From a virus: a stretch of 64,000 nucleotides of DNA. Made by a program: the position numbers and the translations under genes. The notes under the pieces were generated by a model. It saw nothing but the letters and a program-made list of their open reading frames with translations, made no database searches and had not been told where the DNA came from. Positions 1-9,268 of the stretch are shown in pieces (within the stretch, counting starts at the first letter, position 1; each line of letters starts with the position of its first letter). The stretch is from positions 1 to 64,000 of IMG/VR virus record IMGVR_UViG_3300022939_000017, one strand, 5' to 3'.

Positions 1-120
<120 letters not shown>

Positions 121-153
121 TTAATTATTAAATTTTTCTCATTTATATTTGTA

Positions 154-185
154 CAAATATACGAAAAATATTTGAGATATCCAAA
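154..185 (-). promoter_or_regulatory. Class I promoter (Bacteroidota-type) for groEL
   Basis: Read on the minus strand: TTTG, exactly 20 nt, then TATATTTG, with TTCG directly before the -7 box. This matches the known Bacteroidota consensus TTTG-N19-21-TAnnTTTG. The groEL ATG lies 36 nt downstream. Confidence 0.85.
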
Positions 186-206
186 TGTTTTCATATTTTA
201 TTTTTT

Positions 207-2000
207 TTATCTATATGATTTAAAGTAACTATATTTTTTGTTTAATTCAAAATATCTTGTATCAACAAGAGTCCATTTGATTTGAGGAAATGTAGTTTTT
301 AAATCTTCTACTAAATCTTTAGTATCTTGTGAAAAATTACTATGAGAATCTAATGGTATAGATTCAGCCTGTGAATCACAAGTTATCATAAATTCATCAG
401 GATATTCTCCATTTAATACAAACCACCCAAGTAACTCAGCTAATATTTGGTCTAAATCAATATCCTTCTCAAGTTTCTTCCACTCATTAGCAATTTTCCA
501 ATCTTCCTTAATAACTGCTAAATCAAGTGCTTTTCTACCTTGAATTAGTTTTACTTCTTTAGGAAATTGAAATTCTTCAATAGATTCAACCATAGATATA
601 TTATACAAACTTAAAAATTCTTTAATGGTTGCTATTGATATAGCTGGTGTAATAAATCTATCATCAATATAAGGTATATCTCCCATAAGAAGCCTACGGC
701 CCAAATCTCTTCTCGAAGTTTCTTTGAATTGTTGATTTGGATTACATTGTTTTGCAAATAATTTAAAGTAATTATTTATATCACCCCTTCGTGTAACTGG
801 TCTATAATATTTACCATCCTGTCCTTTAATCTTTACACCATCTCCCTCAGACAATCTCCATCTTCGAGTACCTGGTAGGGTTACTGAATTTTTATTACTA
901 TCTGTTCCAACATTTTCAACTGAAGTTTCTAAGAACATTACAACAAAAGGATGACCAGCTGCTCTACCTTCTCCAAATTCACCTAAAACCACTCCAGCAG
1001 TTTCGGTAGTATCGATTACATATCCTCTCCAATCATCAGCATGATTTAAACCAAGTTGTGGTATATCACCAAATATTCGTATTTCCTTTCGTTTAGCCTC
1101 GTTTTTAAGGTCTGGTGTTAGTTTAGTAGATTGTAAATATCTACCTGTGTATTTGTGGTCTTTACTTGTTGGAAACTCAACTTTTGGTATTTGAGAATAT
1201 GGTATAAAGTTACCATATTGGTCAATAAATTTAGCACCCTCAGTAACATCAATCTCTTCTACATTTCCATCCAAGTCATGTTTTCTAAAATGGAAAGATA
1301 CTATTTTTTCATCTAACGCCTTAACAAAGTAGGTTGCAACCATATCAGCAAATACTTCTAAAAAAGTACTATTTTTATCTTCTAATTCTTCAAATATACC
1401 AATATTGATACCTGGTATATCGATAGCAAGATAATTCTCAGTAGGTTCAAGTCCACTAACAAAAGGAAATTTAGAATCTTCTACTGAATCTAAATATCTT
1501 TCACTTTTATTTGGTTTTGTATTAGTATCCCATATATTCACACCAGATAATTCATAGTGTTTATTATCAATTTCATCAACTCTATGAGTAAGAACTGTAA
1601 TTCCACCATTTTTTTCAATAGAATCTTGAGTGGTGATTTTTGCTATTAATTGTTTTAAACCCACTCCATGTACACCCAATTTACCAACTTCATGAAGTAT
1701 TCTTTTAACACTACCTACAACATAAAGTAATTGGTTATTTACAATATATGGTGTAGTTCCTGTATTATTAATATCGTATAATCTAAGTGAGTAATTGTTT
1801 GGTGTAATTTCTCTAAAATCTACAACCACCTTTACATATTTTTTACCTCTAAGGTAATTCATGAATACATCTTTTATAGATGATTCAATTGTTACTGGTG
1901 TTACTTGTAATTTTTCGAATAAATCATGTTGATTATATAGTTCCACATTTTCTTTATAAACTCCATTATGTGGTTTCGGAGGTGCAAGTATTTCTGCCAT
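207..2000 (-). CDS. Unknown 597-aa protein, possible GHKL-type ATPase
   Basis: Not recognised with certainty. Residues about 105-120 read GKLGVHGVGLKQLI, which resembles the glycine-rich lid motif (GxxGxGxK) of GHKL ATPases (gyrase B, Hsp90, MORC, histidine kinase fold). It is preceded by a glutamate-containing helix (TIESSIKDVFMNYL, about 37-50) that could be the N-box, and by YDINNTG (about 74-80), where a DxGxG motif would be expected. The remainder (about 200-597) is charged and has no motif I can name. If the reading is right, this could be a topoisomerase- or MORC-like ATPase acting on DNA. It follows the HD-domain gene by 69 nt. ATG start at 1998-2000. The GHKL call is an inference from short motifs only. 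Confidence 0.5.
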   Translation of the reverse strand: MAEILAPPKPHNGVYKENVELYNQHDLFEKLQVTPVTIESSIKDVFMNYLRGKKYVKVVVDFREITPNNYSLRLYDINNTGTTPYIVNNQLLYVVGSVKRILHEVGKLGVHGVGLKQLIAKITTQDSIEKNGGITVLTHRVDEIDNKHYELSGVNIWDTNTKPNKSERYLDSVEDSKFPFVSGLEPTENYLAIDIPGINIGIFEELEDKNSTFLEVFADMVATYFVKALDEKIVSFHFRKHDLDGNVEEIDVTEGAKFIDQYGNFIPYSQIPKVEFPTSKDHKYTGRYLQSTKLTPDLKNEAKRKEIRIFGDIPQLGLNHADDWRGYVIDTTETAGVVLGEFGEGRAAGHPFVVMFLETSVENVGTDSNKNSVTLPGTRRWRLSEGDGVKIKGQDGKYYRPVTRRGDINNYFKLFAKQCNPNQQFKETSRRDLGRRLLMGDIPYIDDRFITPAISIATIKEFLSLYNISMVESIEEFQFPKEVKLIQGRKALDLAVIKEDWKIANEWKKLEKDIDLDQILAELLGWFVLNGEYPDEFMITCDSQAESIPLDSHSNFSQDTKDLVEDLKTTFPQIKWTLVDTRYFELNKKYSYFKSYR

Positions 2001-2069
2001 AAAATTATTTTTAAATGTTATTTATATTATATCTTAAATTGTACCAAAATGGTACTACATGACAAATTG

Positions 2070-2726
2070 TCATGGTCTGAATATATTATCTCTTTCTACA
2101 ACAGTTGAAAGATGGTCGGCCCAATGCATAATGTAACCTAAGTTCGTTGTTTTACCAACGATTTTTTCTTGGTCGAATTGAATCAAATATTTCTTATTAT
2201 CCTCATCGAATAAACCATCAGTAAGTTTCATACCAAGATATTCTTTTTCATTGTACTGAATACCATATTGTGATAGTAAAAAGATTGTTCTATCTGTGTG
2301 AGATAGATGTGGAATCTTAGGATTGTTTTTGTAAACTTTTCCTAATTTTTCTCTATGCCATTGTGAATCATTATCGATATAGTGAAGTTCACCTTTTTGA
2401 CCAAGTTTCCCTAAGTCGTGATGAAAGGCAGTGAAGAGAAGTTCTTCTTGGGTAAAATCAACTTTACCACCAGCCTCTTTATATAACTTCATCATACGGA
2501 GAGCGTTTCTAGCAACATTCATAACATGGTCAATATAACCACCTTCGTATGCGTTATGGAAGTTAATATTACCACTCGCTGGAGATAACATTAGGTTTGG
2601 TCCTAATTCTTCCATTGAGTACATATGAAGAAGTTTTTCTAATCTTTCTCCTTCAAATGATTTCTTCAGAGCCTCAATAAATTTATTGTAGTTCTCCTCT
2701 AATTGCTTTTCATTGTATCTGTTCAT
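2070..2726 (-). CDS. HD-domain phosphohydrolase
   Basis: 218 aa. Metal-binding HD signature: His67 in GGYIDHVMN, then HHDLGK with His103-Asp104, and a later HWADHL near residue 202 that can supply the last aspartate. HD proteins are metal-dependent phosphohydrolases acting on nucleotides, cyclic nucleotides or (p)ppGpp; the substrate cannot be told from sequence. HD hydrolases in phages often serve nucleotide metabolism or counter host alarmone signalling, but that is family knowledge, not seen here. The gene has its own class I promoter 24 nt before the ATG, implying early expression. Confidence 0.8.
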   Translation of the reverse strand: MNRYNEKQLEENYNKFIEALKKSFEGERLEKLLHMYSMEELGPNLMLSPASGNINFHNAYEGGYIDHVMNVARNALRMMKLYKEAGGKVDFTQEELLFTAFHHDLGKLGQKGELHYIDNDSQWHREKLGKVYKNNPKIPHLSHTDRTIFLLSQYGIQYNEKEYLGMKLTDGLFDEDNKKYLIQFDQEKIVGKTTNLGYIMHWADHLSTVVERDNIFRP

Positions 2727-2750
2727 GCCTTTTATATTTTATTTGTTTTA

Positions 2751-2782
2751 CAAATATACGAAATTTTTTTGAATTACACAAG
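2751..2782 (-). promoter_or_regulatory. Class I promoter for the HD-domain gene
   Basis: Minus strand: CTTG, 20 nt ending TTTCG, TATATTTG. The -33 box has C in place of the first T; spacing is identical to the other copies. The start codon of the HD gene lies 25 nt downstream. Confidence 0.8.
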
Positions 2783-2800
2783 TCTTTTTAAAACTTTTTT

Positions 2801-3631
2801 TTAATATCCAACATTCCAAAATAAACAATCTTTCTTGCCGAACTCTTTTACGAATCTCCATGCCTTTGCATCGTATGTAATAGCTGATTCAAATGGTAAT
2901 TCTTTTAGTTCGTTTTCTTTGATTGGTTTATCGAATTTGTATTCACTTCTATAATACTTTGCTCTACCGATTTCTCTTTCACTCATTTTGTGTCCTACCG
3001 ATACAATATTGATTGGTAATTCAGGAAATGCTAAAGCCAAACCTCTAGCCAATGTACCACTTGAAGCAACACTCCAAATTTCTGATATCTTAGTTGGGTC
3101 AATATGTTTTCTCGCTACTTTGATAATAGAAGCAATTACAGTTGGATGTTCTAATCCAATAGGAAACTGAACTCTTTCTTCAGGATTCTCTTCTACATAC
3201 TTTCTTGCTCTTGATTGAGTTACTGATAACATTCCCATGTTTACCCATTTGTACTCAGCACCGAGTGCCATTCCTCTTTTTTGGTAATCATGATAATTTT
3301 CAGGATTTCTCTTGGCCATAAACAAAACTGTTTTCTTATCGTATTTGTTTGTTACAGCAGGTAAAGATATCTGAGCATAACCTGTAGCGGGTGAAGAACC
3401 AAATACAATTTCTTTCTGTGGTACATCTCTGATGAACTTATCTACAAATCGAATCTTAGAACCATAATGTAGTAACTCATCTTGTACAACATAAACATCA
3501 TCAAATTTTGTGATGATAGGGTCTGGGTTTGGGTCATCCCAATCTTTTACTAATTCTAATAATTCATCAACAGTCCATAATCTACCGTTGTTATCTTCAT
3601 ATGTGGGTTCTATAAATTTACTTAAACTCAT
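2801..3631 (-). CDS. PLP-dependent enzyme of the tryptophan-synthase-beta fold (ACC deaminase/D-cysteine desulfhydrase-like)
   Basis: 276 aa from the ATG at 3629-3631. HYGSKIRFVDKF (residues 55-66) aligns in pattern with GGNKxRKLE of ACC deaminase and D-cysteine desulfhydrase, placing the PLP Schiff-base lysine at Lys59. VFGSSPATGYAQ (76-87) corresponds to the following Gly-Ser-Asn loop, and VASSGTLARGL (188-198) to the glycine-rich phosphate-binding loop. Length is somewhat below the usual 320-340 aa. Such enzymes act on small amino acids or thiols in the cytoplasm; the substrate is unknown. The start overlaps the stop of the upstream gene as TAATG, so translation is coupled. An in-frame TTG two codons upstream was rejected because ATG gives this overlap. 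Last gene of a three-gene operon; an auxiliary metabolic gene by context. Confidence 0.72.
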   Translation of the reverse strand: MSLSKFIEPTYEDNNGRLWTVDELLELVKDWDDPNPDPIITKFDDVYVVQDELLHYGSKIRFVDKFIRDVPQKEIVFGSSPATGYAQISLPAVTNKYDKKTVLFMAKRNPENYHDYQKRGMALGAEYKWVNMGMLSVTQSRARKYVEENPEERVQFPIGLEHPTVIASIIKVARKHIDPTKISEIWSVASSGTLARGLALAFPELPINIVSVGHKMSEREIGRAKYYRSEYKFDKPIKENELKELPFESAITYDAKAWRFVKEFGKKDCLFWNVGY

Positions 3632-4098
3632 TACCAAAACTTTGTATTAACTTCTTTTTCTCTTTCTTCTGGCAAATCATATCCTAAATGTTCTGCCAAT
3701 ATTCTTGTTCGTTTAGATGGACCTTTATTATTCTTTGTTGTCATGAAATAACATATCTTAGCATTTGAATAATCTACTTCTTCATAATTAGGAAACTGGT
3801 CAATAGCCAAATCTACAATTTGATTATCTGGCCACATAATGAATCTATGTAAACCATCATCACCAGGTATACCAGGTAACTTAAAAGGTTTAGAACCTTT
3901 TGGTGATAAATAATAATAAACAAATTCTGCAATCACATAACAATAATTTTTAGTAGGATTATCCTCACTCCAATTATCTTTCATTGCCTTTGTTTTAAGA
4001 TGTTTCTTACCCATCTTAACAAGAGCCTCGTGTAACTTTTCTTTTTCAATACCAGCTAAACGAAACATTGATTGTAACTTATCTTCTGGTATTCTCAT
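3631..4098 (-). CDS. Conserved-looking unknown protein, 155 aa, possible papain/NlpC-like triad
   Basis: I do not recognise the family. A Cys in NYCYVIAEFVYYYL (about residue 53), a His in GLHRFIMW (about 86) and an Asp in IVDLAIDQF (about 97) fall in the Cys-His-Asp order of papain-like or transglutaminase-like folds, with the Cys at the start of a hydrophobic helix and the His in a beta-strand. That makes a cysteine peptidase, amidase or acyltransferase possible, but it is only inference. It overlaps the upstream dioxygenase gene by ATGA and the downstream PLP-enzyme gene by TAATG, so the three are almost certainly made together and probably act in one pathway. Confidence 0.6.
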   Translation of the reverse strand: MRIPEDKLQSMFRLAGIEKEKLHEALVKMGKKHLKTKAMKDNWSEDNPTKNYCYVIAEFVYYYLSPKGSKPFKLPGIPGDDGLHRFIMWPDNQIVDLAIDQFPNYEEVDYSNAKICYFMTTKNNKGPSKRTRILAEHLGYDLPEEREKEVNTKFW

Positions 4099-5450
4099 TC
4101 TGTATAATCATCAGGTTCTTGTGTAGTAGGATATTTATCAGCTCCTTTTTCTAACCATCTTCTTGTTTCTGCATTTGATTGAATATCAATAATTAAATGA
4201 TATCTATCTTCATCACCAAAATTTATTGCTGTGTGTGGTTTTCTCATATCCAAATACCAACACTCACCTAACCCCATTCTTAAAGTAGTTTTTGAACCAT
4301 CATAATTCCATTGTGTAAATTTAACATCTGGGTTTGTTTGAAGTGGGAAATGGATTCGTGTCCATTGGCCGTTACCAATACCAGCATCCTTATCTTGTCT
4401 ATCAGTATGCCTTTCTAATTCTCCTTCACCTTTTGATAATCTTAGAATTCTAATTCTTTCAATACATTTATCTTCATCCTTTAAGTGAGGTAATTCTTCT
4501 TTAAGAATATTAACAAAATGCTCAACCTCAGATACAGTTTTTCTTAATGGAGTATCTTGCACATCCCATTCTAACTTTTCTTTATTTTCTTTTTTCCAAG
4601 AGTTCGTCATCTCTGCAGGTTTGATAATGAAATCTACTAAACCACCATATCCTCTAACTACCATTCCTCTCCAACTGTTTCCTTTATTATAATTTGAATA
4701 ATGATTAGCAAAATCATCCATGTTTAATTTAAGGATTTGTTCCATTATCTTTGATGTATCTTGAACAGGTACATCTAATCTTTGTAAAGAAAGTTGTTGA
4801 GCTCTTTCAATTGGTTTATAATCACCACCTTTAACCCAAATACCATATACATCAGCAAATGAAGTAATAATATTATCAATACAAGTAAATCCTAAGTTCG
4901 TTAAGATATCTCTATTTCTTTTTAACTGATTATCTATTTCAACCAAAGTAATTGGTTCTTCAACTTCAAAGAAAGCAGAAGTTTGTGGTTTTGCGATATG
5001 TTTTTCAACTAACCTTTGTAACCATTCCTCATAACCAGGATAACACGCCATTTCTTTTATATACTTATCACCTCGTGATTTCTGAAGAACATATGTTTCG
5101 TTTGAAAATGAATTCACATTTTTAGTTTGTGTACTCATTTTATTTAAATCATAAAATAAGATAATTGCCTTTATCTTGCCTTCATCATCTTCAACCCAAT
5201 CAACTTCTTTGTACTCATTCTTTTTCATATGTCCAAGAAATTGTTGTATTTTATATTTGTTTATTTTTCTAAATGGGTCTCGTAATCTTGTGTTACCATC
5301 TGTTTTATATGGTTTCACATCTTCAGGTCTTTGTGTTTCATGAAAACAATTTAAAATCTCGTCATAGATAGGAGATTTTGAATAATCCCAAGGATTACTT
5401 CCATCTTTTGTAGGTACTTCGTATTGTTGATTCCAATCTCTAAATTTCAT
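4095..5450 (-). CDS. Aspartyl/asparaginyl beta-hydroxylase-like 2OG-Fe(II) oxygenase with long N-terminal region
   Basis: 451 aa. The C-terminal part (about 330-430) has the double-stranded beta-helix pattern: His348-x-Asp350 in ERHTDRQD, the distal iron ligand His406 in RKPHTAINF, and Arg416 in DEDRYHLIIDI as the probable 2-oxoglutarate-binding residue. This is the layout of Asp/Asn beta-hydroxylase-like dioxygenases, which hydroxylate proteins or small molecules. Residues 1-300 show no motif I can name. First gene of an operon coupled by ATGA to the next gene. A class II (late-type) promoter lies 21 nt before the ATG, although most neighbours look early. Confidence 0.75.
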   Translation of the reverse strand: MKFRDWNQQYEVPTKDGSNPWDYSKSPIYDEILNCFHETQRPEDVKPYKTDGNTRLRDPFRKINKYKIQQFLGHMKKNEYKEVDWVEDDEGKIKAIILFYDLNKMSTQTKNVNSFSNETYVLQKSRGDKYIKEMACYPGYEEWLQRLVEKHIAKPQTSAFFEVEEPITLVEIDNQLKRNRDILTNLGFTCIDNIITSFADVYGIWVKGGDYKPIERAQQLSLQRLDVPVQDTSKIMEQILKLNMDDFANHYSNYNKGNSWRGMVVRGYGGLVDFIIKPAEMTNSWKKENKEKLEWDVQDTPLRKTVSEVEHFVNILKEELPHLKDEDKCIERIRILRLSKGEGELERHTDRQDKDAGIGNGQWTRIHFPLQTNPDVKFTQWNYDGSKTTLRMGLGECWYLDMRKPHTAINFGDEDRYHLIIDIQSNAETRRWLEKGADKYPTTQEPDDYTE

Positions 5451-5471
5451 AATGTATTAAGTTTTGTTTAT

Positions 5472-5481
5472 TATAAATATG
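5472..5481 (-). promoter_or_regulatory. Class II (late-type) promoter before the dioxygenase operon
   Basis: Minus strand CATATTTATA, 21 nt before the ATG at 5450. No TTTG lies 20 nt upstream. Same core as the promoters of the virion genes. Confidence 0.5.
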
Positions 5482-5495
5482 CCTGCAAAAAATTA

Positions 5496-8012
5496 TTAAA
5501 AACTAAAAAACTTTTCCGCAGTTCTTTGCTCACTTACAACATCTCCCCACCCAATAGCATCGAAGAAATCTTGTAATTTGCCTTTTAACTCTCTTTCAAA
5601 GATTTTTGAATGGTCAATATAAGTTGATATGAAATTTTCTATTTCTGGTGGGTCATTATAACCTGTGAAGGCCAGACCATCCAATCCAAGTGGATTATCT
5701 TTAAGGTAAACCCATTTTACTTTATCACCATTTTTCATTGGTTCGTATTTGAATGGTGCATTAAAATGTTTTAAACAATCGTTGTAAGATATAGCTGCCT
5801 TAACATGAGCGGGTGTACCTTTTCCAAACTGAAATAATTGTCTTTTACCCTTTGGTAGATACTTTGATAAGTTTTTAACTGCTGAATTTTTAGCAACTTC
5901 ATCAATAGGTCTATTTATCATTTTCTTTTTGAAATCTACTACATAATCTGAAATCTCATCTTCTGATTTACCTTTTAGAATATCAATTAAAACCGTTCCC
6001 ATACACTCTTGGAATGCTTTAGGGAAAGATGACCTTTTAACATCTAATCCTTTTACATCAAGTTTATCAACAGGTACACCATTATCTGAAATAATCCATT
6101 GTGCATATCTTTTCTTTGCAATCCACAATCCAGCCTTTGCAACATATTCTTTCTTAATTTCTAATCTATGTTTATCTTTATCAACATTGAAAATCTTTTG
6201 TGAAAGTATATCATAGAAGTTATTTAGATAATCTTGTACCTCTTCTGCGATTTCATTTACATAACCAGCTATTGTATCTTGGTCATTATCTCTCCAAGTT
6301 GGGTTTCGTTTATCAAGTAAGGGAGTAGCTGAGAAAAATACAGAATCAGTATCAATGTATATATTAGAGTCAGCATCAGGAGTACCAAGTTCCTTGTTGT
6401 ACTTGATGTTAGCCATATCAGCAGTTGATTTAATAACTGTCTGTCCTGTCGTGGTAACAGCGGTAGCATTATCAACATCATAGAACCGAAAGGCAGGAAG
6501 GCCAAGCACACCATATAAAGAGTTAAGTAAAATTTTCTGAACCAACTGACGTTTGTGGTAAAAAGCGTATTTTTCTTTGTTTCCTGCTTTTCCATATTTT
6601 TTCATTTCATTTTTGTATTCTACCCTCTGTTCGAACCACAAATCAAGAATACCTGGTATACAACCAACCGTATCAGTTCTATAAAGAACTCCATTTGATG
6701 CAACTGAGAACTTACTATCATCTAAATACTTTCGTAGATTTTCTTTAGATATTGAGTTATCTCCGATATAATAAGTATCAACTTCGCCTTTTACGAACTT
6801 TTGAGCATCCCAATCTTGAATCTTACCAATCTTAGATTCTGGTGAGATATTCAAAGTCATAATGATTGAAGGATATAGTGAAGTTAAATCTAAATCATAA
6901 ATCCACTCATACTTACCTACTATTGGCGGTTTTACATAAGCACCAATAAACTTTTCTTCATTGTTATCTCTAATAGCCTGCATTCTTTCTTCTCTATCAG
7001 CAGGTTTATTTGGAGCAACCAACCCTTTTCTTCTAAGATAAGTTAATAATGCACCTTCTAAGTATTTTGATGAATAAACAAAATCTTCATATGTAACATG
7101 GCCTGCATGAGTAATACCTCTACATAAATCAATGAATTCTAATTTCTTATCAAATTCTACAACTAACTCAACATCGACAAGGTTATACTCAATGAACTTT
7201 TCAATATCATCTCTGAATAATTGGTCTAAGTTTCCTTGATATTCAATCTTACCTCTACCCAATTCGATTTGAGCAATAGTATCCAATCGATAGTTTGGTA
7301 GTTCTCCATAATTAAATTTCTTATAAAGAATAATATAATCTAAATAAGATACACCAGCCATAAAAAATCTCTTTCTATAAGGAGACCAGAAACATTGACC
7401 AATTGGTGATAATCTATTTGCCTGTTTCTCACCCAATAATCGTTTGATTCTGTTGTACAACATTGGTGTATCGAAATAATCAATATTCCAGCCAGTTACA
7501 ATAGATGGATTAATCATCTCATATAACTCTAAATATTTCATCAACATATCTCTTTCATCTCTGAAAGGTATAACAATACACTTATCAGTAGTTTTTTCTT
7601 CAAGTATCCCTTCTTTATCCATAACCAAAACCCAATATTGATTGGTTGCAGAATCATGGAGTGCGATAGAAGTAAGTTCATTCTTCGCTTCTTGGGGGTC
7701 TGGTAATCCACTTTCCATTTCACACTCAATATCGTATGTGAGAATTACATGACCAGTAGATGGTTCATCAGAATCAGAATACAAATCAACTAAAGCTCTT
7801 GTAGTTTCTGGTACATCTGATTCAAACAGATTGGGGTCATCTTTTTTAAACTTGTAAATCTTTGTTAACTTATCACCATAAATTGAAGTGTACTCCCCTC
7901 GTTCTGCTGGTTCATATGCATATCGTGTATAAGGAAAACTCATATAACCTCGTTGGTCGTCCCAAACATGCATTAAATTTCTTTCTCGTTGATAATAAGC
8001 GTTTTGATACAT
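5496..8012 (-). CDS. Family-B replicative DNA polymerase (T4 gp43-like)
   Basis: 838 aa, close to T4 gp43 (898 aa). The 3'-5' exonuclease motif Exo I is LTYDIECEM (Asp94, Glu96); Exo II is in VTGWNIDYFD. Polymerase motif A is DLTSLYPSIIM, motif B is KILLNSLYG, and motif C is IYIDTDSVFF with the two catalytic aspartates. It replicates the phage genome, working with the helicase, recombinase and single-strand binding protein encoded at 16.5-21.2 kb. The chain ends without a recognisable clamp-binding peptide, although QRTAEKFFSF at the extreme C terminus could play that part. A class I promoter overlaps the end of the upstream methyltransferase gene and begins 6 nt before the ATG. Confidence 0.97.
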   Translation of the reverse strand: MYQNAYYQRERNLMHVWDDQRGYMSFPYTRYAYEPAERGEYTSIYGDKLTKIYKFKKDDPNLFESDVPETTRALVDLYSDSDEPSTGHVILTYDIECEMESGLPDPQEAKNELTSIALHDSATNQYWVLVMDKEGILEEKTTDKCIVIPFRDERDMLMKYLELYEMINPSIVTGWNIDYFDTPMLYNRIKRLLGEKQANRLSPIGQCFWSPYRKRFFMAGVSYLDYIILYKKFNYGELPNYRLDTIAQIELGRGKIEYQGNLDQLFRDDIEKFIEYNLVDVELVVEFDKKLEFIDLCRGITHAGHVTYEDFVYSSKYLEGALLTYLRRKGLVAPNKPADREERMQAIRDNNEEKFIGAYVKPPIVGKYEWIYDLDLTSLYPSIIMTLNISPESKIGKIQDWDAQKFVKGEVDTYYIGDNSISKENLRKYLDDSKFSVASNGVLYRTDTVGCIPGILDLWFEQRVEYKNEMKKYGKAGNKEKYAFYHKRQLVQKILLNSLYGVLGLPAFRFYDVDNATAVTTTGQTVIKSTADMANIKYNKELGTPDADSNIYIDTDSVFFSATPLLDKRNPTWRDNDQDTIAGYVNEIAEEVQDYLNNFYDILSQKIFNVDKDKHRLEIKKEYVAKAGLWIAKKRYAQWIISDNGVPVDKLDVKGLDVKRSSFPKAFQECMGTVLIDILKGKSEDEISDYVVDFKKKMINRPIDEVAKNSAVKNLSKYLPKGKRQLFQFGKGTPAHVKAAISYNDCLKHFNAPFKYEPMKNGDKVKWVYLKDNPLGLDGLAFTGYNDPPEIENFISTYIDHSKIFERELKGKLQDFFDAIGWGDVVSEQRTAEKFFSF

Positions 8013-8017
8013 AGTTA

Positions 8018-8049
8018 CAAATATACGAATTATTTTTCAAATATCCAAA
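8018..8049 (-). promoter_or_regulatory. Class I promoter for DNA polymerase B
   Basis: Minus strand TTTG, 20 nt, TATATTTG. The -33 region lies inside the 3' end of the upstream methyltransferase gene (stop at 8030). The ATG at 8012 is only 5 nt past the -7 box, so the transcript would be nearly leaderless. Confidence 0.82.
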
Positions 8050-9268
8050 TTGGTTCACAAAATCTTTTATCTTTTGTTTCTTCTGCCAACTTTAATGTTT
8101 CTTCTTTATATTGTGATTCATCTTTTGCAGTTCCTGCTCCACCACTATTTGGCCTTTTGGCCATTTCCATACCAATACAACCTTTATAAGTTAGACCTTG
8201 AGAGGTTATAAAATCTCCCATAGGATTAGTAATTTCTAACCATTGTCTATCTGTACTCCAAGATGAGTTAGTATAAACATCTGCAATGTTCACTGCAATC
8301 TTACCACCTTTCTTAACAGTTGGTATAATCTTACCAAGTGCTTTGTGTAAGAAGTGTTCATTCCATACATCAATGTTTTTATATCTTACCCAACTCTGAG
8401 TATCATCGTGTGAATATCGTTCTACTGAGAAATATGGTGGTGAAGTAAAAACTAAATCAAAATAGTTTTGATATTCACTATAATCGAAATCTTCAGCAGG
8501 TGAACAATAGAAATCAGTTTTAGTTGGTGATTCAAAGAACGAAGTGTGTTTAGTATAAAAATCTCTTTGTTGTTCATAGTAAGGATGATTTTCTTTTCGT
8601 GGGTCTAATCCTACATAATGTTCAACAGTTTCACTTGAAAACGCACCAGCTAATCTATCACCCCAACCCATTGAGAAATCAAGAACTGTTTTAGCTTCAT
8701 TCATATCGTAGAACATCTTAGCTACATTTGGTTTGAATTGAGCACATATGTATTTTCTCAATCCAATCATAGTTCTTAATTCTTTTTTACCAACTTGTGG
8801 CAGTTTTAAAGAATATGCAGCTCCCATCAAAGATGTCATAAACTTCTTTGATTCCCAAGTTCTTTTTGGACCAGGTGAAACCGCTCCATCTACTGACCAC
8901 CTATTTTTTTGTTGAAAGTAATTTGATGCATTATTACCTGTATTTACTCGTGAGAAGTAAACTTGTTTTCCTTCGTATGTCAATGGGTAACGAGTTTGAG
9001 CAGCCTTTCGTGGAAACCACTCACCTTCCTTTAGATACTCATTCCATCTAAATCCTTTTAGTTTTAGATAATCACTATAAGCATCTTCTTCAGTAATATC
9101 CGCATAAGGAATCGGATATCTCATAAAAATTTCAGCTAATTTTTCTTTTACCTCATCCTTTGGATAAGTTTCTTTGATTAGTTCCCAATCTTCAGGCAGT
9201 ATAGTAGGGTACTCACCATCATAAGTACCCTTTTCATATTTTGCAAATAAATCTTCTCCGCTTGTCAT
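8030..9268 (-). CDS. DNA methyltransferase with SPPY motif
   Basis: 412 aa from the ATG at 9266-9268. VLDFSMGWGDRLAGAF (about 195-210) is an AdoMet-binding motif I, HYVGLDPR follows as motif II, and DLVFTSPPYFSVERY (about 265-280) is catalytic motif IV in the SPPY form found in N4-cytosine and some N6-adenine enzymes. KKGGKIAVNIADVY fits a later beta-strand. Order motif I before motif IV suggests the gamma-like arrangement. The enzyme probably methylates phage DNA, protecting it or marking it. Start chosen because it overlaps the upstream HTH gene as ATGA; an in-frame TTG four codons earlier would lengthen the overlap without benefit. Confidence 0.8.
   Translation of the reverse strand: MTSGEDLFAKYEKGTYDGEYPTILPEDWELIKETYPKDEVKEKLAEIFMRYPIPYADITEEDAYSDYLKLKGFRWNEYLKEGEWFPRKAAQTRYPLTYEGKQVYFSRVNTGNNASNYFQQKNRWSVDGAVSPGPKRTWESKKFMTSLMGAAYSLKLPQVGKKELRTMIGLRKYICAQFKPNVAKMFYDMNEAKTVLDFSMGWGDRLAGAFSSETVEHYVGLDPRKENHPYYEQQRDFYTKHTSFFESPTKTDFYCSPAEDFDYSEYQNYFDLVFTSPPYFSVERYSHDDTQSWVRYKNIDVWNEHFLHKALGKIIPTVKKGGKIAVNIADVYTNSSWSTDRQWLEITNPMGDFITSQGLTYKGCIGMEMAKRPNSGGAGTAKDESQYKEETLKLAEETKDKRFCEPIWIFEK

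Noticed and set aside
2011-2030. T4-type late promoter TATAAATA on the minus strand
   Set aside because: A single TATAAATAA occurs before the 597-aa gene, but the virion genes do not carry this orientation; in this AT-rich DNA one hit is expected by chance.
6269-6595. Second minus-strand frame inside polymerase B
   Set aside because: It lies wholly within the conserved polymerase motifs in another frame; hydrophobic composition is a by-product.
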